A DNA stretch of 64,000 nt from Stomorhina lunata. Its lineage: Eukaryota > Arthropoda > Insecta > Diptera > Rhiniidae. The stretch lies in assembly GCA_933228675.1 (NCBI GenBank), contig OW121743.1:16697384-16761383 (forward strand), in the 5' to 3' direction. The notes below the pieces were generated by a model, which had not been told where the DNA came from, did not search any database, and was given only the letters and a program-made list of their open reading frames with translations. Shown piece by piece: positions 34,740 to 45,774 of this stretch (positions are counted from its first letter, which is position 1; each line of letters starts with the position of its first letter). The translations under genes were made by a program, and so were the position numbers.

Positions 34740-37573
34740 ATATTGACTAAAAAAAATCTTTCATATGAAAAAATTTACAGAAGAAAATTTTTCACATGAA
34801 AAAATTTACTAAAGAAAATTTTTCATATGTAAAAATTTACTACATAAAATTTTTTACGTGAAAAAATTCACAAAAAATTTTTTTTCAATAAAAAATTTTA
34901 TTTTAAAATTTTCATCCGAAAAAAATTACTAAAAAAAATTTAAATATTTTTCAATTTAACACAAATATTTTTCTTATAAAAAAATTTACCAAAGAAAACT
35001 TTTCAAGAAAAAAGTTTTGATGGAAAATTTTTCATACAAAAAAATTTACTAAAGTAATTTTTCATATGAAAAAGTTTAGTTAAAAAATGTTTTCATATAA
35101 AAAAAAATTTACTAAAGAAAATTTTTCATATGAAAAAATTTACTAAAGAAAATTTTTCATATGAAAAAATTTACTACAGAAAATTTTTCATATGAAAAAA
35201 TTTACTAAAGAAAATTTTTCATATGAAAAAATTTACTAAATAAAATTCTTCATATGAAAAAATTTACTAAAGAAAATTTTCATATGAAAAAATTTACTTA
35301 AGAAATCATTTCATATGAAAAAATTTACTAAAGGAAATTTTTCATATGAAAAAATTTTCCAAAGTAAATTTTTTATATGAAAAAATTTACCTAAGAAAAA
35401 TTATCATACTAAAAAATTACTAAAGAAAATTTTTCATAACCAAAAAAATACTAAAGAACATTTTTCGTATGAAAAAAATTACCAAAGAAAATTTTTCATA
35501 TGAAAAAAATTACTAAAGAAATTTTTTTATATGAAAAAATTTACTAAAGTACATTTTTTATATAAAAAACTTTACTACAGAAAATTTTTCATATGAAAAA
35601 AATTAGAAAAGAAAATTTTTTTTTATGAAAAAATTTACTAAAGAAAATTTTTTATATGAAAAAAGTTTCGATAGAAAATTTTTCATATGAAAAAAGTTTC
35701 GATAGAAAATTTTTCATATGAAAAAAGTTTCGATAGAAAATTTTTCATATGAAAAAAGTTTCGATAGAAAATTTTTCATATGAAAAAAGTTTCGATAGAA
35801 AATTTTTCATATGAAAAAAGTTTCGATAGAAAATTTTTCATATGAAAAAAGTTTCGATAGAAAATTTTTTATATGAAAAAAGTTTCGATAGAAAATTTTT
35901 CATATGAAAAAAGTTTCGATAGAAAATTTTTCATATGAAAAAAGTTTCGATAGAAAATTTTTCATATGAAAAAAGTTTCGATAGAAAATTTTTCATATGA
36001 AAAAAGTTTCGATAGAAAATTTTTCATATGAAAAAAGTTTCGATGGAAAATTTTTCATATGAAAAAAGTTTCGATGGAAAATTTTTCATATGAAAAAAGT
36101 TTCGATGGAAAATTTTTCATATGAAAAAAGTTTCGATAGAAAATTTTTCATATGAAAAAAGTTTCGATAGAAAATTTTTCATATGAAAAAAGTTTCGATA
36201 GAAAATTTTTCATATGAAAAAAGTTTCGATAGAAAATTTTTCATATGAAAAAAGTTTCGATAGAAAATTTTTCATATGAAAAAAGTTTCGATAGAAAATT
36301 TTTCATATGAAAAAAGTTTCGATAGAAAATTTTTCATATGAAAAAAGTTTCGATAGAAAATTTTTCATATGAAAAAAGTTTCGATAGAAAATTTTTCATA
36401 TGAAAAAAGTTTCGATAGAAAATTTTTCATATGAAAAAAGTTTCGATAGAAAATTTTTCATATGAAAAAAGTTTCGATAGAAAATGTTTCATATGAAAAA
36501 GTTTCAATAGAACATTTTTCATATGATTAAGTTTTAATAGAACATTTTTCAAATGAAAAAGTTTTAAGAGAAAATTTTTCATATGAAAAAGTTTTAATAG
36601 AAAATTTTTTATATGAAAAATGTTTCGATAGAAAATTTTTCATATGAAAAATGTTTCGATAGAAAATTTTTCATATGAAAAATGTTTCGATAGAAAATTT
36701 TTCATATGAAAAATGTTTCGATAGAAAATTTTTCATATGAAAAATGTTTCGATAGAAAATTTTTCATATGAAAAAGTTTCAATAGAACATTTTTCATATG
36801 ATTAAGTTTTAATTGAACATTTTTCAAATGAAAAAGTTTTAAGAGAAAATTTTTCATATGAAAAAGTTTTAACAGAAAATTTTTTATATGAAAAATGTTT
36901 CGATAGAAAATTTTTCATATGAAAAATGTTTCGATAGAAAATTTTTCATATGAAAAATGTTTCGATAGAAAATTTTTCATATGAAAAATGTTTCGATAGA
37001 AAATTTTTCATATGAAAAATGTTTCGATAGAAAACTTTTCATATGAAAAATGTTTCGATAGAAAATTTTTCATATGAAAAATGTTTCGATAGAAAACTTT
37101 TCATATGAAAAATGTTTCGATAGAAAATTTTTCATATGAAAAATGTTTCGATAGAAAATTTTTCATATGAAAAATGTTTCGATAGAAAATTTTTCATATG
37201 AAAAATGTTTCGATAGAAAATTTTTCATATGAAAAATGTTTCGATAGAAAATTTTTCATATGAAAAATGTTTCGATAGGAAATTTTTCATATGAAAAATG
37301 TTTCGATCGGAAATTATTCATATGAAAAATGTTTCGATAGGAAATTTTTCATATGAAAAATGTTTCGATAGGAAATTTTTCATATGAAAAATGTTTCGAT
37401 AGGAAATTTTTCATATGAAAAATGTTTCGATAGAAGATTTTTCGTATGAAAAAAGGTTCGATAGAAAATTTTTCATATGAAAAAAGTTTCGATAGAAAAT
37501 TTTTCATATGAAAAAAGTTTCTATAGAAGATTTTTCATATGAAAAAAGTTTCGATAGAAAATTTTTCACAAGG
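34740..37573 (+). repeat. 31-bp minisatellite, left arm
   Basis: Three successive sub-families: units with ACTAAAGAAAATTTTTCATA (34740-35640, most diverged), with AAAAAAGTTTCGATAGAAAA (35650-36490), and with AAAAATGTTTCGATAGAAAA (36600-37430), then a short return of the second. A 275-base block of nine units (31 and 30 bases long) is duplicated, seen as GTTTCAATAGAACATTTTTC at 36501 and 36776. Confidence 0.95.
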
Positions 37574-37856
37574 AAATAGATTCCATAATTAAATTCTCAA
37601 TTTCTTTGCTTACAAAATGTTTTGCTTTGTTTTTTAAATATTTAAAATGCATTTTCTTAAAAAAATTAGTCGTCTTTTTTGACCTTAGATTTAAATTATA
37701 GGACAATTTTTTTTGTTATTTAAAATCGTCTTAAAAATGTAATAAAATGAATTTTATTGGTTTAACATCTTGAAACCTGCTAATCGTAAAGATATAGAAT
37801 AAGCTTTAAAGCGTGCAAAATTAGGAGCCGGCATCCTGTTCTACAGATTCAAAAAT

Positions 37857-37908
37857 TTTGCACGCGAGTTAAATGTATAACATTCCAAACATTTAACTCG
37901 CGTGCAAA
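37857..37908. repeat. Perfect 19-bp hairpin in the left inner arm
   Basis: TTTGCACGCGAGTTAAATG at 37857-37875 pairs exactly with 37890-37908 across a 14-base loop. It is not mirrored intact in the right inner arm, where only ATTAAACTCGAGTGCAAAAT remains (about 38543). Confidence 0.85.
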
Positions 37909-37954
37909 TTTCATTCCAAATATAATTTTTCAAATATTTAATTTTTGTTGGCAC

Positions 37955-38490
37955 TTGTCACCTTTTTCACTCATTACCACAAAATATTTTAGCTAGTAAT
38001 ACGGCCCGACCATACTATACCCTATACCACGGGATAGAGATGTATGTATAAATATAAAGCGATAGTATAAAAATTTTCGATATAAAAATTTCTAAAGAAA
38101 AAATTTTCCCTATAAAATTTTTTCTAAAATTAAAAAAAAAATTCTACAGATATTTTTTGTATAAAAGTTTTTTAAAAGAATTTTTTTTGTATTAAAAATT
38201 TTGATATAAAACATTTTCTATAAAATTTTTGATTAGGCAAATTTTTATAGAGTTTTCGTTATAAAAAATTTTCAATAGAAAATTTTTCGTTATAAATAAT
38301 TTTCTATTTTTTCGCCATAAACAATTTTTTATCTAAAATTTTTCGTTATAAGACAATTTTTATACAAAATGTTTGCATTAATATTGAGCGATAATTTATA
38401 TTTATAAACATATACATATGCCGTAGTGTAGGGTATCGTATGGTCGGGCCGTAGTACTAGCTAAAATATTTTGTGGTTATGAGTGAAAAA
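37955..38490. repeat. Central inverted repeat of the fold-back element
   Basis: About 72 bases around ATTTTAGCTAGTAATACGGC and CCGACCATACTATACCC on the left (37968-38033) are matched at over 90 percent by the inverse at 38405-38485. The spacer of about 360 bases is degenerate AT-rich tandem sequence. The inner end resembles the terminus of the dispersed repeat at 5313-6070. Confidence 0.85.
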
Positions 38491-38813
38491 GGTTGCAAGT
38501 GCAACTATAATTAAAAATTTGAAAATTAATAATATTCAAAACATTAAACTCGAGTGCAAAATTTTAAAGCTCTACTACAAAATGCAGGCCTTAATCTTAG
38601 TCGATATCTTTACGATCAGCCGATTTGAATTTCAAGATGTTAAGCAAATAAAATGAATTATTATTATTTGATTATTTCTAAAAGTTTTCTTTCATTACAA
38701 AAAAATTGTCTAATCACTTAAATCTAAATTGTCCGAAAGATCAAAAAAGTCAAATAATTTTTTTGATAAAGTAAAAATAAAAATATTTTGAATATTTAAA
38801 AATCAAAGCAAAT

Positions 38814-39660
38814 TTTTTCATATGAAAAATTTTCTATCGAAATATTTTTCATATGAAAAATTTTCTATCGAAATATTTTTCATATGAAAAATTTTCTATC
38901 GAAATATTTTTCATATGAAAAATTTTCTATCGAAATATTTTTCATATGAAAAATTTTCTATCTAAATATTTTTCATATGAAAAATTTTCTATCCAAATAT
39001 TTTTCATATGAAAAATTTTCTATCCAAATATTTTTCATATGAAAAATTTTCTATCGAAATATTTTTCATATGAAAAATTTTCTATCGAAATATTTTTCAT
39101 ATGAAAAATTTTCTATCCAAATATTTTTTATATGAAAAATTTTCTATCGAAATATTTTTCATATGAAAAATTTTCTATCGAAATATTTTTCATATGAAAA
39201 ATTTTCTATCGAAATATTTTTCATATGAAAAATTTTCTATCGAAATATTTTTCATATGAAAAATTTTCTAAGGAAATATTTTTCATATGAAAAATTTTCT
39301 AACGAAATATTTTTCATATGAAAAATTTTCTAACGAAATATTTTTCATATCGAAAATTTTCTATCGAAATATTTTTCATATGAAAAATTTTCTATCGAAA
39401 TATTTTTCATATGAAAAATTTTCTATCGAAATATTTTTCATATGAAAAATTTTCTATCGAAATATTTTTTATATGAAAAATTTTCTATCGAAATATTTTT
39501 TATATGAAAAATTTTCTATCGAAATATTTTTCATATGAAAAATTTTCTAACGAAATATTCTATCGAAACTTTTTAAATATGAATTTTTTTTCAAAACTTT
39601 TTTATATGAAAAATTTTTTATGGAAACTATTTTCATATGAAAATTTTTTATATAAATTTG
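38814..39660 (-). repeat. 31-bp minisatellite, right arm
   Basis: Uniform 31-bp units around TTTTTCATATGAAAAATTTT with CTATCGAAATA, the inverse of the left-arm unit. The last few units near 39540-39660 degenerate. Confidence 0.95.
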
Positions 39661-40680
39661 GCAATTTATCTTTAAAGTCAGCTTAAAAAGTGTTTCTGAC
39701 TAGATCGTTATTGTAAGTTACAACAACTTTTCTGAGCGTTACAAACATCAGTATAAACTTAATTTATGGTGGTGTAGGGTATAAAAAAGTAAATGATTTG
39801 CAAAATTTAATTTAATAACAAGAATAAAAAGTAAAAAACAAAAACATTGATAAAAATTTAAACAAAAAATAAAAAAATTTATTAAGTAACTTCGCAGAAT
39901 TTTTATTATAAACAAAAAAAGCAAAGTCAATAAAAAAATTGTCCGTTCAGTGGATATAGTAAAAGTAGTCTTATGGTCTTATTTTGATCTCAGGCGTATA
40001 CGGGAGGTGCCGCTATTTTGCACACTTTTTATTTTACCAATTACCTTGATAAAATATTTTTTCTTATAACATTTTTTTAGAAAATTTTTAATCTATTTTT
40101 TGGTATAAAAAAATCTATATATTCAATCAAAATAATCCAAACAGAATGATCCCCCTGTGTAGTTTAGATCGTCTCAAAATCTGAATATAATCCAAAACAA
40201 ATGGGCTTCTGAGATCATTACCCAATATTTGCTTATGCTACAAGCCGAGTGATACATTCAAAATACTTCCCCATAAAACAGAAAGATAAAATTTAAGGAA
40301 TGTACAAAATTAGATTTGAATTGATCTCCAGATTATTTGGACCATAAAAATGATATTTTGATATGTTAAATTTAAAAAAATGTATTACTATTAATTAAGA
40401 CCTCGATTTCGTTTTTATTTCTTTTAATTTTATTTTCATTGTTTTAAAGTTTTATTAATAAGTTTATATTGTACAATTGTACGAGTATATAAATATTTAA
40501 TTTTTTTATTTTGCTTTTCTTCTTTTTTATAAAATTCTGTTCTTTTGTGAAATTTAAAACAATTGACGTGAATGTAAAGAATTTTGAAAAGATAAGAGTT
40601 GAAAATTTTGCAAAATATAAACCTGTATTGATAAGGTTTCAACGAATTCAAAATAACTCTATAAAACCATTTTTAAAATC
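39661..40680. other. AT-rich spacer with a half end of a dispersed repeat
   Basis: TTATGGTGGTGTAGGGTATA near 39763-39782 matches one end of the 5313-6070 repeat family. Otherwise nothing coding is seen. It leads into the next satellite block. Confidence 0.5.
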
Positions 40681-43600
40681 TAGTTCTGTTTATAGTTCAG
40701 TTCAGATTCTAGTTCAGTTCTTGATTTGGTTTTTGATTCAGTTCAGTTCTAGTTGTAGTTCAGTTCTAGTTGAGTTCTACTACAGTTCTACTACAGTTCT
40801 ACTACAGCTCTACTACAGTTCTACTACAGTTCTACTACAGTTCTACTACAGTTCTACTACAGTTCTACTACAGTTCTACTACAGTTTTACTACAGTTCTA
40901 CCACAGTTCTACTACACTTCTACTACAGTTCTACTACAGTTCTAGTTCAGTTCTAGTTCAGTTCTAGTTCGGTTCTAGTTCAGTTCTAGTTTAGTTCAGT
41001 TCTAGTTCGGTTCTAGTTCAGTTCTAGTTCAGTTCTAGTTCAGTTCTAGTTCAGTTCTAGTTCAGTTCTAGTTCAGTTCTAGTTCAGTTCTAGTTCAGTT
41101 CTAGTTCAGTTCTAGTTCAGTTCTAGTTCAGTTCTAGTTCAGTTCTAGTTCAGTTCTAGTTCAGTTCTAGTTCAATTCTAGTTCAGTTCTAGTTCAGTTC
41201 TAGTTCAGTTCTAGTTCAGTTCTAGTTCAATTCTAGTTCAGTTCTAGTTCAGTTCTAGTTCAGTTCTAGTTCAGTTCTAGTTCAGTTCTAGTTCAGTTCT
41301 AGTTCAGTTCTAGTTCAGTTCTAGTTCAGTTCTAGTTCAGTTCTAGTTCAGTTCTAGTTCAGTTCTAGTTCAGTTCTAGTTCAGTTCTAGTTCAGTTCTA
41401 GTTCAGTTCTAGTTCAGTTCTAGTTCAGTTCTAGTTCAGTTCTAGTTCAGTTCTAGTTCAGTTCTAGTTCAGTTCTAGTTCAGTTCTAGTTCAGTTCTAG
41501 TTCAGTTCTAGTTCAGTTCTAGTTCAGTTCTAGTTCAGTTCTAGTTCAGTTCTAGTTCAGTTCTAGTTCAGTTCTAGTTCAGTTCTAGTTCAGTTCTAGT
41601 TCAGTTCTAGTTCAGTTCTAGTTCAGTTCTAGTTCAGTTCTAGTTCAGTTCTAGTTCAGTTCTAGTTCAGTTCTAGTTCAGTTCTAGTTCAGTTCTAGTT
41701 CAGTTCTAGTTCAGTTCTAGTTCAGTTCTAGTTCAGTTCTAGTTCAGTTCTAGTTCAGTTCTAGTTCAGTTCTAGTTCAGTTCTAGTTCAGTTCTAGTTC
41801 AGTTCTAGTTCAGTTCTAGTTCAGTTCTAGTTCAGTTCTAGTTCAGTTCTAGTTCAGTTCTAGTTCAGTTCTAGTTCAGTTCTAGTTCAGTTCTAGTTCA
41901 GTTCTAGTTCAGTTCTAGTTCAGTTCTAGTTCAGTTCTAGTTCAGTTCTAGTTCAGTTCTAGTTCAGTTCTAGTTCAGTTCTAGTTCAGTTCTAGTTCAG
42001 TTCTAGTTCAGTTCTAGTTCAGTTCTAGTTCAGTTCTAGTTCAGTTCTAGTTCAGTTCTAGTTCAGTTCTAGTTCAGTTCTAGTTCAGTTCTAGTTCAGT
42101 TCTAGTTCAGTTCTAGTTCAGTTCTAGTTCAGTTCTAGTTCAGTTCTAGTTCAGTTCTAGTTCAGTTCTAGTTCAGTTCTAGTTCAGTTCTAGTTCAGTT
42201 CTAGTTCAGTTCTAGTTCAGTTCTAGTTCAGTTCTAGTTCAGTTCTAGTTCAGTTCTAGTTCAGTTCTAGTTCAGTTCTAGTTCAGTTCTAGTTCAGTTC
42301 TAGTTCAGTTCTAGTTCAGTTCTAGTTCAGTTCTAGTTCAGTTCTAGTTCAGTTCTAGTTCAGTTCTAGTTCAGTTCTAGTTCAGTTCTAGTTCAGTTCT
42401 AGTTCAGTTCTAGTTCAGTTCTAGTTCAGTTCTAGTTCAGTTCTAGTTCAGTTCTAGTTCAGTTCTAGTTCAGTTCTAGTTCAGTTCTAGTTCAGTTCTA
42501 GTTCAGTTCTAGTTCAGTTCTAGTTCAGTTCTAGTTCAGTTCTAGTTCAGTTCTAGTTCAGTTCTAGTTCAGTTCTAGTTCAGTTCTAGTTCAGTTCTAG
42601 TTCAGTTCTAGTTCAGTTCTAGTTCAGTTCTAGTTCAGTTCTAGTTCAGTTCTAGTTCAGTTCTAGTTCAGTTCTAGTTCAGTTCTAGTTCAGTTCTAGT
42701 TCAGTTCTAGTTCAGTTCTAGTTCAGTTCTAGTTCAGTTCTAGTTCAGTTCTAGTTCAGTTCTAGTTCAGTTCTAGTTCAGTTCTAGTTCAGTTCTAGTT
42801 CAGTTCTAGTTCAGTTCTAGTTCAGTTCTAGTTCAGTTCTAGTTCAGTTCTAGTTCAGTTCTAGTTCAGTTCTAGTTCAGTTCTAGTTCAGTTCTAGTTC
42901 AGTTCTAGTTCAGTTCTAGTTCAGTTCTAGTTCAGTTCTAGTTCAGTTCTAGTTCAGTTCTAGTTCAGTTCTAGTTCAGTTCTAGTTCAGTTCTAGTTCA
43001 GTTCTAGTTCAGTTCTAGTTCAGTTCTAGTTCAGTTCTAGTTCAGTTCTAGTTCAGTTCTAGTTCAGTTCTAGTTCAGTTCTAGTTCAGTTCTAGTTCAG
43101 TTCTAGTTCAGTTCTAGTTCAGTTCTAGTTCAGTTCTAGTTCAGTTCTAGTTCAGTTCTAGTTCAGTTCTAGTTCAGTTCTAGTTCAGTTCTAGTTCAGT
43201 TCTAGTTCAGTTCTAGTTCAGTTCTAGTTCAGTTCTAGTTCAGTTCTAGTTCAGTTCTAGTTCAGTTCTAGTTCAGTTCTAGTTCAGTTCTAGTTCAGTT
43301 CTAGTTCAGTTCTAGTTCAGTTCTAGTTCAGTTCTAGTTCAGTTCTAGTTCAGTTCTAGTTCAGTTCTAGTTCAGTTCTAGTTCAGTTCTAGTTCAGTTC
43401 TAGTTCAGTTCTAGTTCAGTTCTAGTTCAGTTCTAGTTCAGTTCTAGTTCAGTTCTAGTTCAGTTCTAGTTCAGTTCTAGTTCAGTTCTAGTTCAGTTCT
43501 AGTTCAGTTCTAGTTCAGTTCTAGTTCAGTTCTAGTTCAGTTCTAGTTCAGTTCTAGTTCAGTTCTAGTTCAGTTCTAGTTCAGTTCTAGTTCAGTTCTA

Positions 43601-44890
43601 GTTCAGTTCTAGTTCAGTTCTAGTTCAGTTCTAGTTCAGTTCTAGTTCTAGTTCAGTTCTAGTTCAGTTCTAGTTCAGTTCAGTTCTAGTTCAGTTCTAG
43701 TTCAGTTCTAGTTCAGTTCTAGTTCAGTTCTAGTTCAGTTCTAGTTCAGTTCTAGTTCAGTTCTAGTTCAGTTCTAGTTCAGTTCTAGTTCAGTTCTAGT
43801 TCAGTTCTAGTTCAGTTCTAGTTCAGTTCTAGTTCAGTTCTAGTTCAGTTCTAGTTCAGTTCTAGTTCAGTTCTAGTTCAGTTCTAGTTCAGTTCTAGTT
43901 CAGTTCTAGTTCAGTTCTAGTTCAGTTCTAGTTCAATTCTAGTTCAGTTCTAGTTCAGTTCTAGTTCAGTTCTAGTTCAGTTCTAGTTCAGTTCTAGTTC
44001 AGTTCTAGTTCAGTTCTAGTTCAGTTCTAGTTCAGTTCTAGTTCAGTTCTAGTTCAGTTCTAGTTCAGTTCTAGTTCAGTTCTAGTTCAGTTCTAGTTCA
44101 GTTCTAGTTCAGTTCTAGTTCAGTTCTAGTTCAGTTCTAGTTCAGTTCTAGTTCAGTTCTAGTTCAGTTCTAGTTCAGTTCTAGTTCAGTTCTAGTTCAG
44201 TTCTAGTTCAGTTCTAGTTCAGTTCTAGTTCAGTTCTAGTTCAGTTCTAGTTCAGTTCTAGTTCAGTTCTAGTTCAGTTCTAGTTCAGTTCTAGTTCAGT
44301 TCTAGTTCAGTTCTAGTTCAGTTCTAGTTCAGTTCTAGTTCAGTTCTAGTTCAGTTCTAGTTCAGTTCTAGTTCAGTTCTAGTTCAGTTCTAGTTCAGTT
44401 CTAGTTCAGTTCTAGTCCAGTTCTAGTTCAGTTCTAGTTCAGTTCTAGTTCAGTTCTAGTTCAGTTCTAGTTCAGTTCTAGTTCAGTTCTAGTTCAGTTC
44501 TAGTTCAGTTCTAGTTCAGTTCTAGTTCAGTTCTAGTTCAGTTCTAGTTCAGTTCTAGTTCAGTTCTAGTTCAGTTCTAGTTCAGTTCTAGTTCAGTTCT
44601 AGTTCAGTTCTAGTTCAGTTCTAGTTCAGTTCTAGTTCAGTTCTAGTTCAGTTCTAGTTCAGTTCTAGTTCAGTTCTAGTTCAGTTCCAGTTCAGTTCTA
44701 GTTCAGTTCTTGTTCAGTTCCAGTTCAGTTCTATTACAGTTCTACTACACTTCTACTACAGTTCTACTACAGTTCTACTAGTTCTACTGCAGTTCTACTA
44801 CAGTTCTACTACAGTTCTAGTTCTAGTTCAGTTCTAGTTGAGTTCTAGTTTAGTTCTAGTTCACTTCAGATTCAAGTTCAGGTTTTAGTT
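40681..44890 (+). repeat. 11-bp satellite block 4 (AGTTCTAGTTC), about 345 units plus variant margins
   Basis: The core from about 40935 to 44725 is almost pure AGTTCTAGTTC. Both margins (40775-40935 and 44730-44820) consist of the variant AGTTCTACTAC, still with an 11-base period. A local rearrangement (TTCTAGTTCTAG, TTCAGTTCAG) lies at 43640-43685. The block ends about 900 bases before the LRRC58 start codon. Confidence 0.98.
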
Positions 44891-45774
44891 CATATTAAGA
44901 ATCGGTTCAAGTCCTTAAGATTGGTCAGAATTACGAACTTTAGAGTAGATTCGAACTTTTATTTCTATATTTTAAATTTCTTTTTATTTAAAAAATCGAT
45001 AAAGTTATATAGTACATATTCGTATGTACTAACTTATCAGCAGGACTCACATGTTGCCCATAATTATGCTGGAAATTCTCAAAATTTATCAGTCTAACAC
45101 GAGAGGGCCTAGTTTTTTTAGGTTAGGCATAGTAGAATAGTCCTTTTGTTAGAGAAATTCTTAGATCTCTGTTGAACTAAAGATATAATTTGGCTCCGTG
45201 TTACCCGATAAATTACGATATATAAGATTTGGAATAAGTTTGAGGTTTGCAGGAAAATCTATTATGGCACTTATGGACTTGTATCAAGACTTAAAGATTT
45301 ATTTAGAACTAAAGGTACTTTAAATTCGACTTAAGTTGCAATGAAATGATTTTGTTTTTGAGATCATCTAAAGCTAAGGAGATTAAAAATATAGTATTAA
45401 TGTCTAGAGGTGATAATAAATGATTAACTACAGCTTTATAGGCGAGAGCCGATCTTTAGAACGATCATTTACTCAACGTATGTCAATAAGAACGGACGAT
45501 TAAAAATTTCTTATATATTAAAAACAAATAATTCGCAGTTTTAAAAACCGATGAAAAAGTGCAAATTTTAGAGAAAGAAAATATAGAAAGAAATTTTTAA
45601 ACGGGAATTATGTGAAATTGAAACAGGACTGAAATTAAAAAGTATAAATCAAAATTTAAATATTTAAAAAAGGAAATTAAAACCAATTTTAAAGAAATTA
45701 AAGTGAATTTTTAGAAAATATTTTTCCATATTCTTCAATTTGCAAAAGAAATTAATTAACTAAGAAACTTTAAA
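44891..45774. promoter_or_regulatory. Upstream region and presumed 5' UTR of LRRC58
   Basis: No coding region recognised. The last 200 bases before the ATG are A-rich, as expected of a fly 5' leader. No TATA box or initiator could be fixed with confidence. Confidence 0.4.

Larger units (their letters stand above)
34740..39660. mobile_element. Fold-back element with arms of 31-bp tandem repeats
   Basis: The left arm (34740-37573) and right arm (38814-39560, fading by 39660) are arrays of the same 31-bp unit in opposite orientation. Each unit has the core TTTTTCATATGAAAAA plus TTTCGATAGAAAA on the left or its inverse on the right. The part between the arms is itself an imperfect inverted repeat centred near 38225. 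Drosophila FB (Foldback) elements are known for long terminal inverted repeats made of short tandem units, including 31-bp ones; the match in design is striking, homology is unproven. No coding region is inside. The arms are unequal, about 90 and 25 units. Confidence 0.8.

Noticed and set aside
40511..40967. Open frames with repeated TTVLLQFYYSS residues
   Set aside because: They are translations of the AGTTCTACTAC satellite variant, with no start context or splice evidence.
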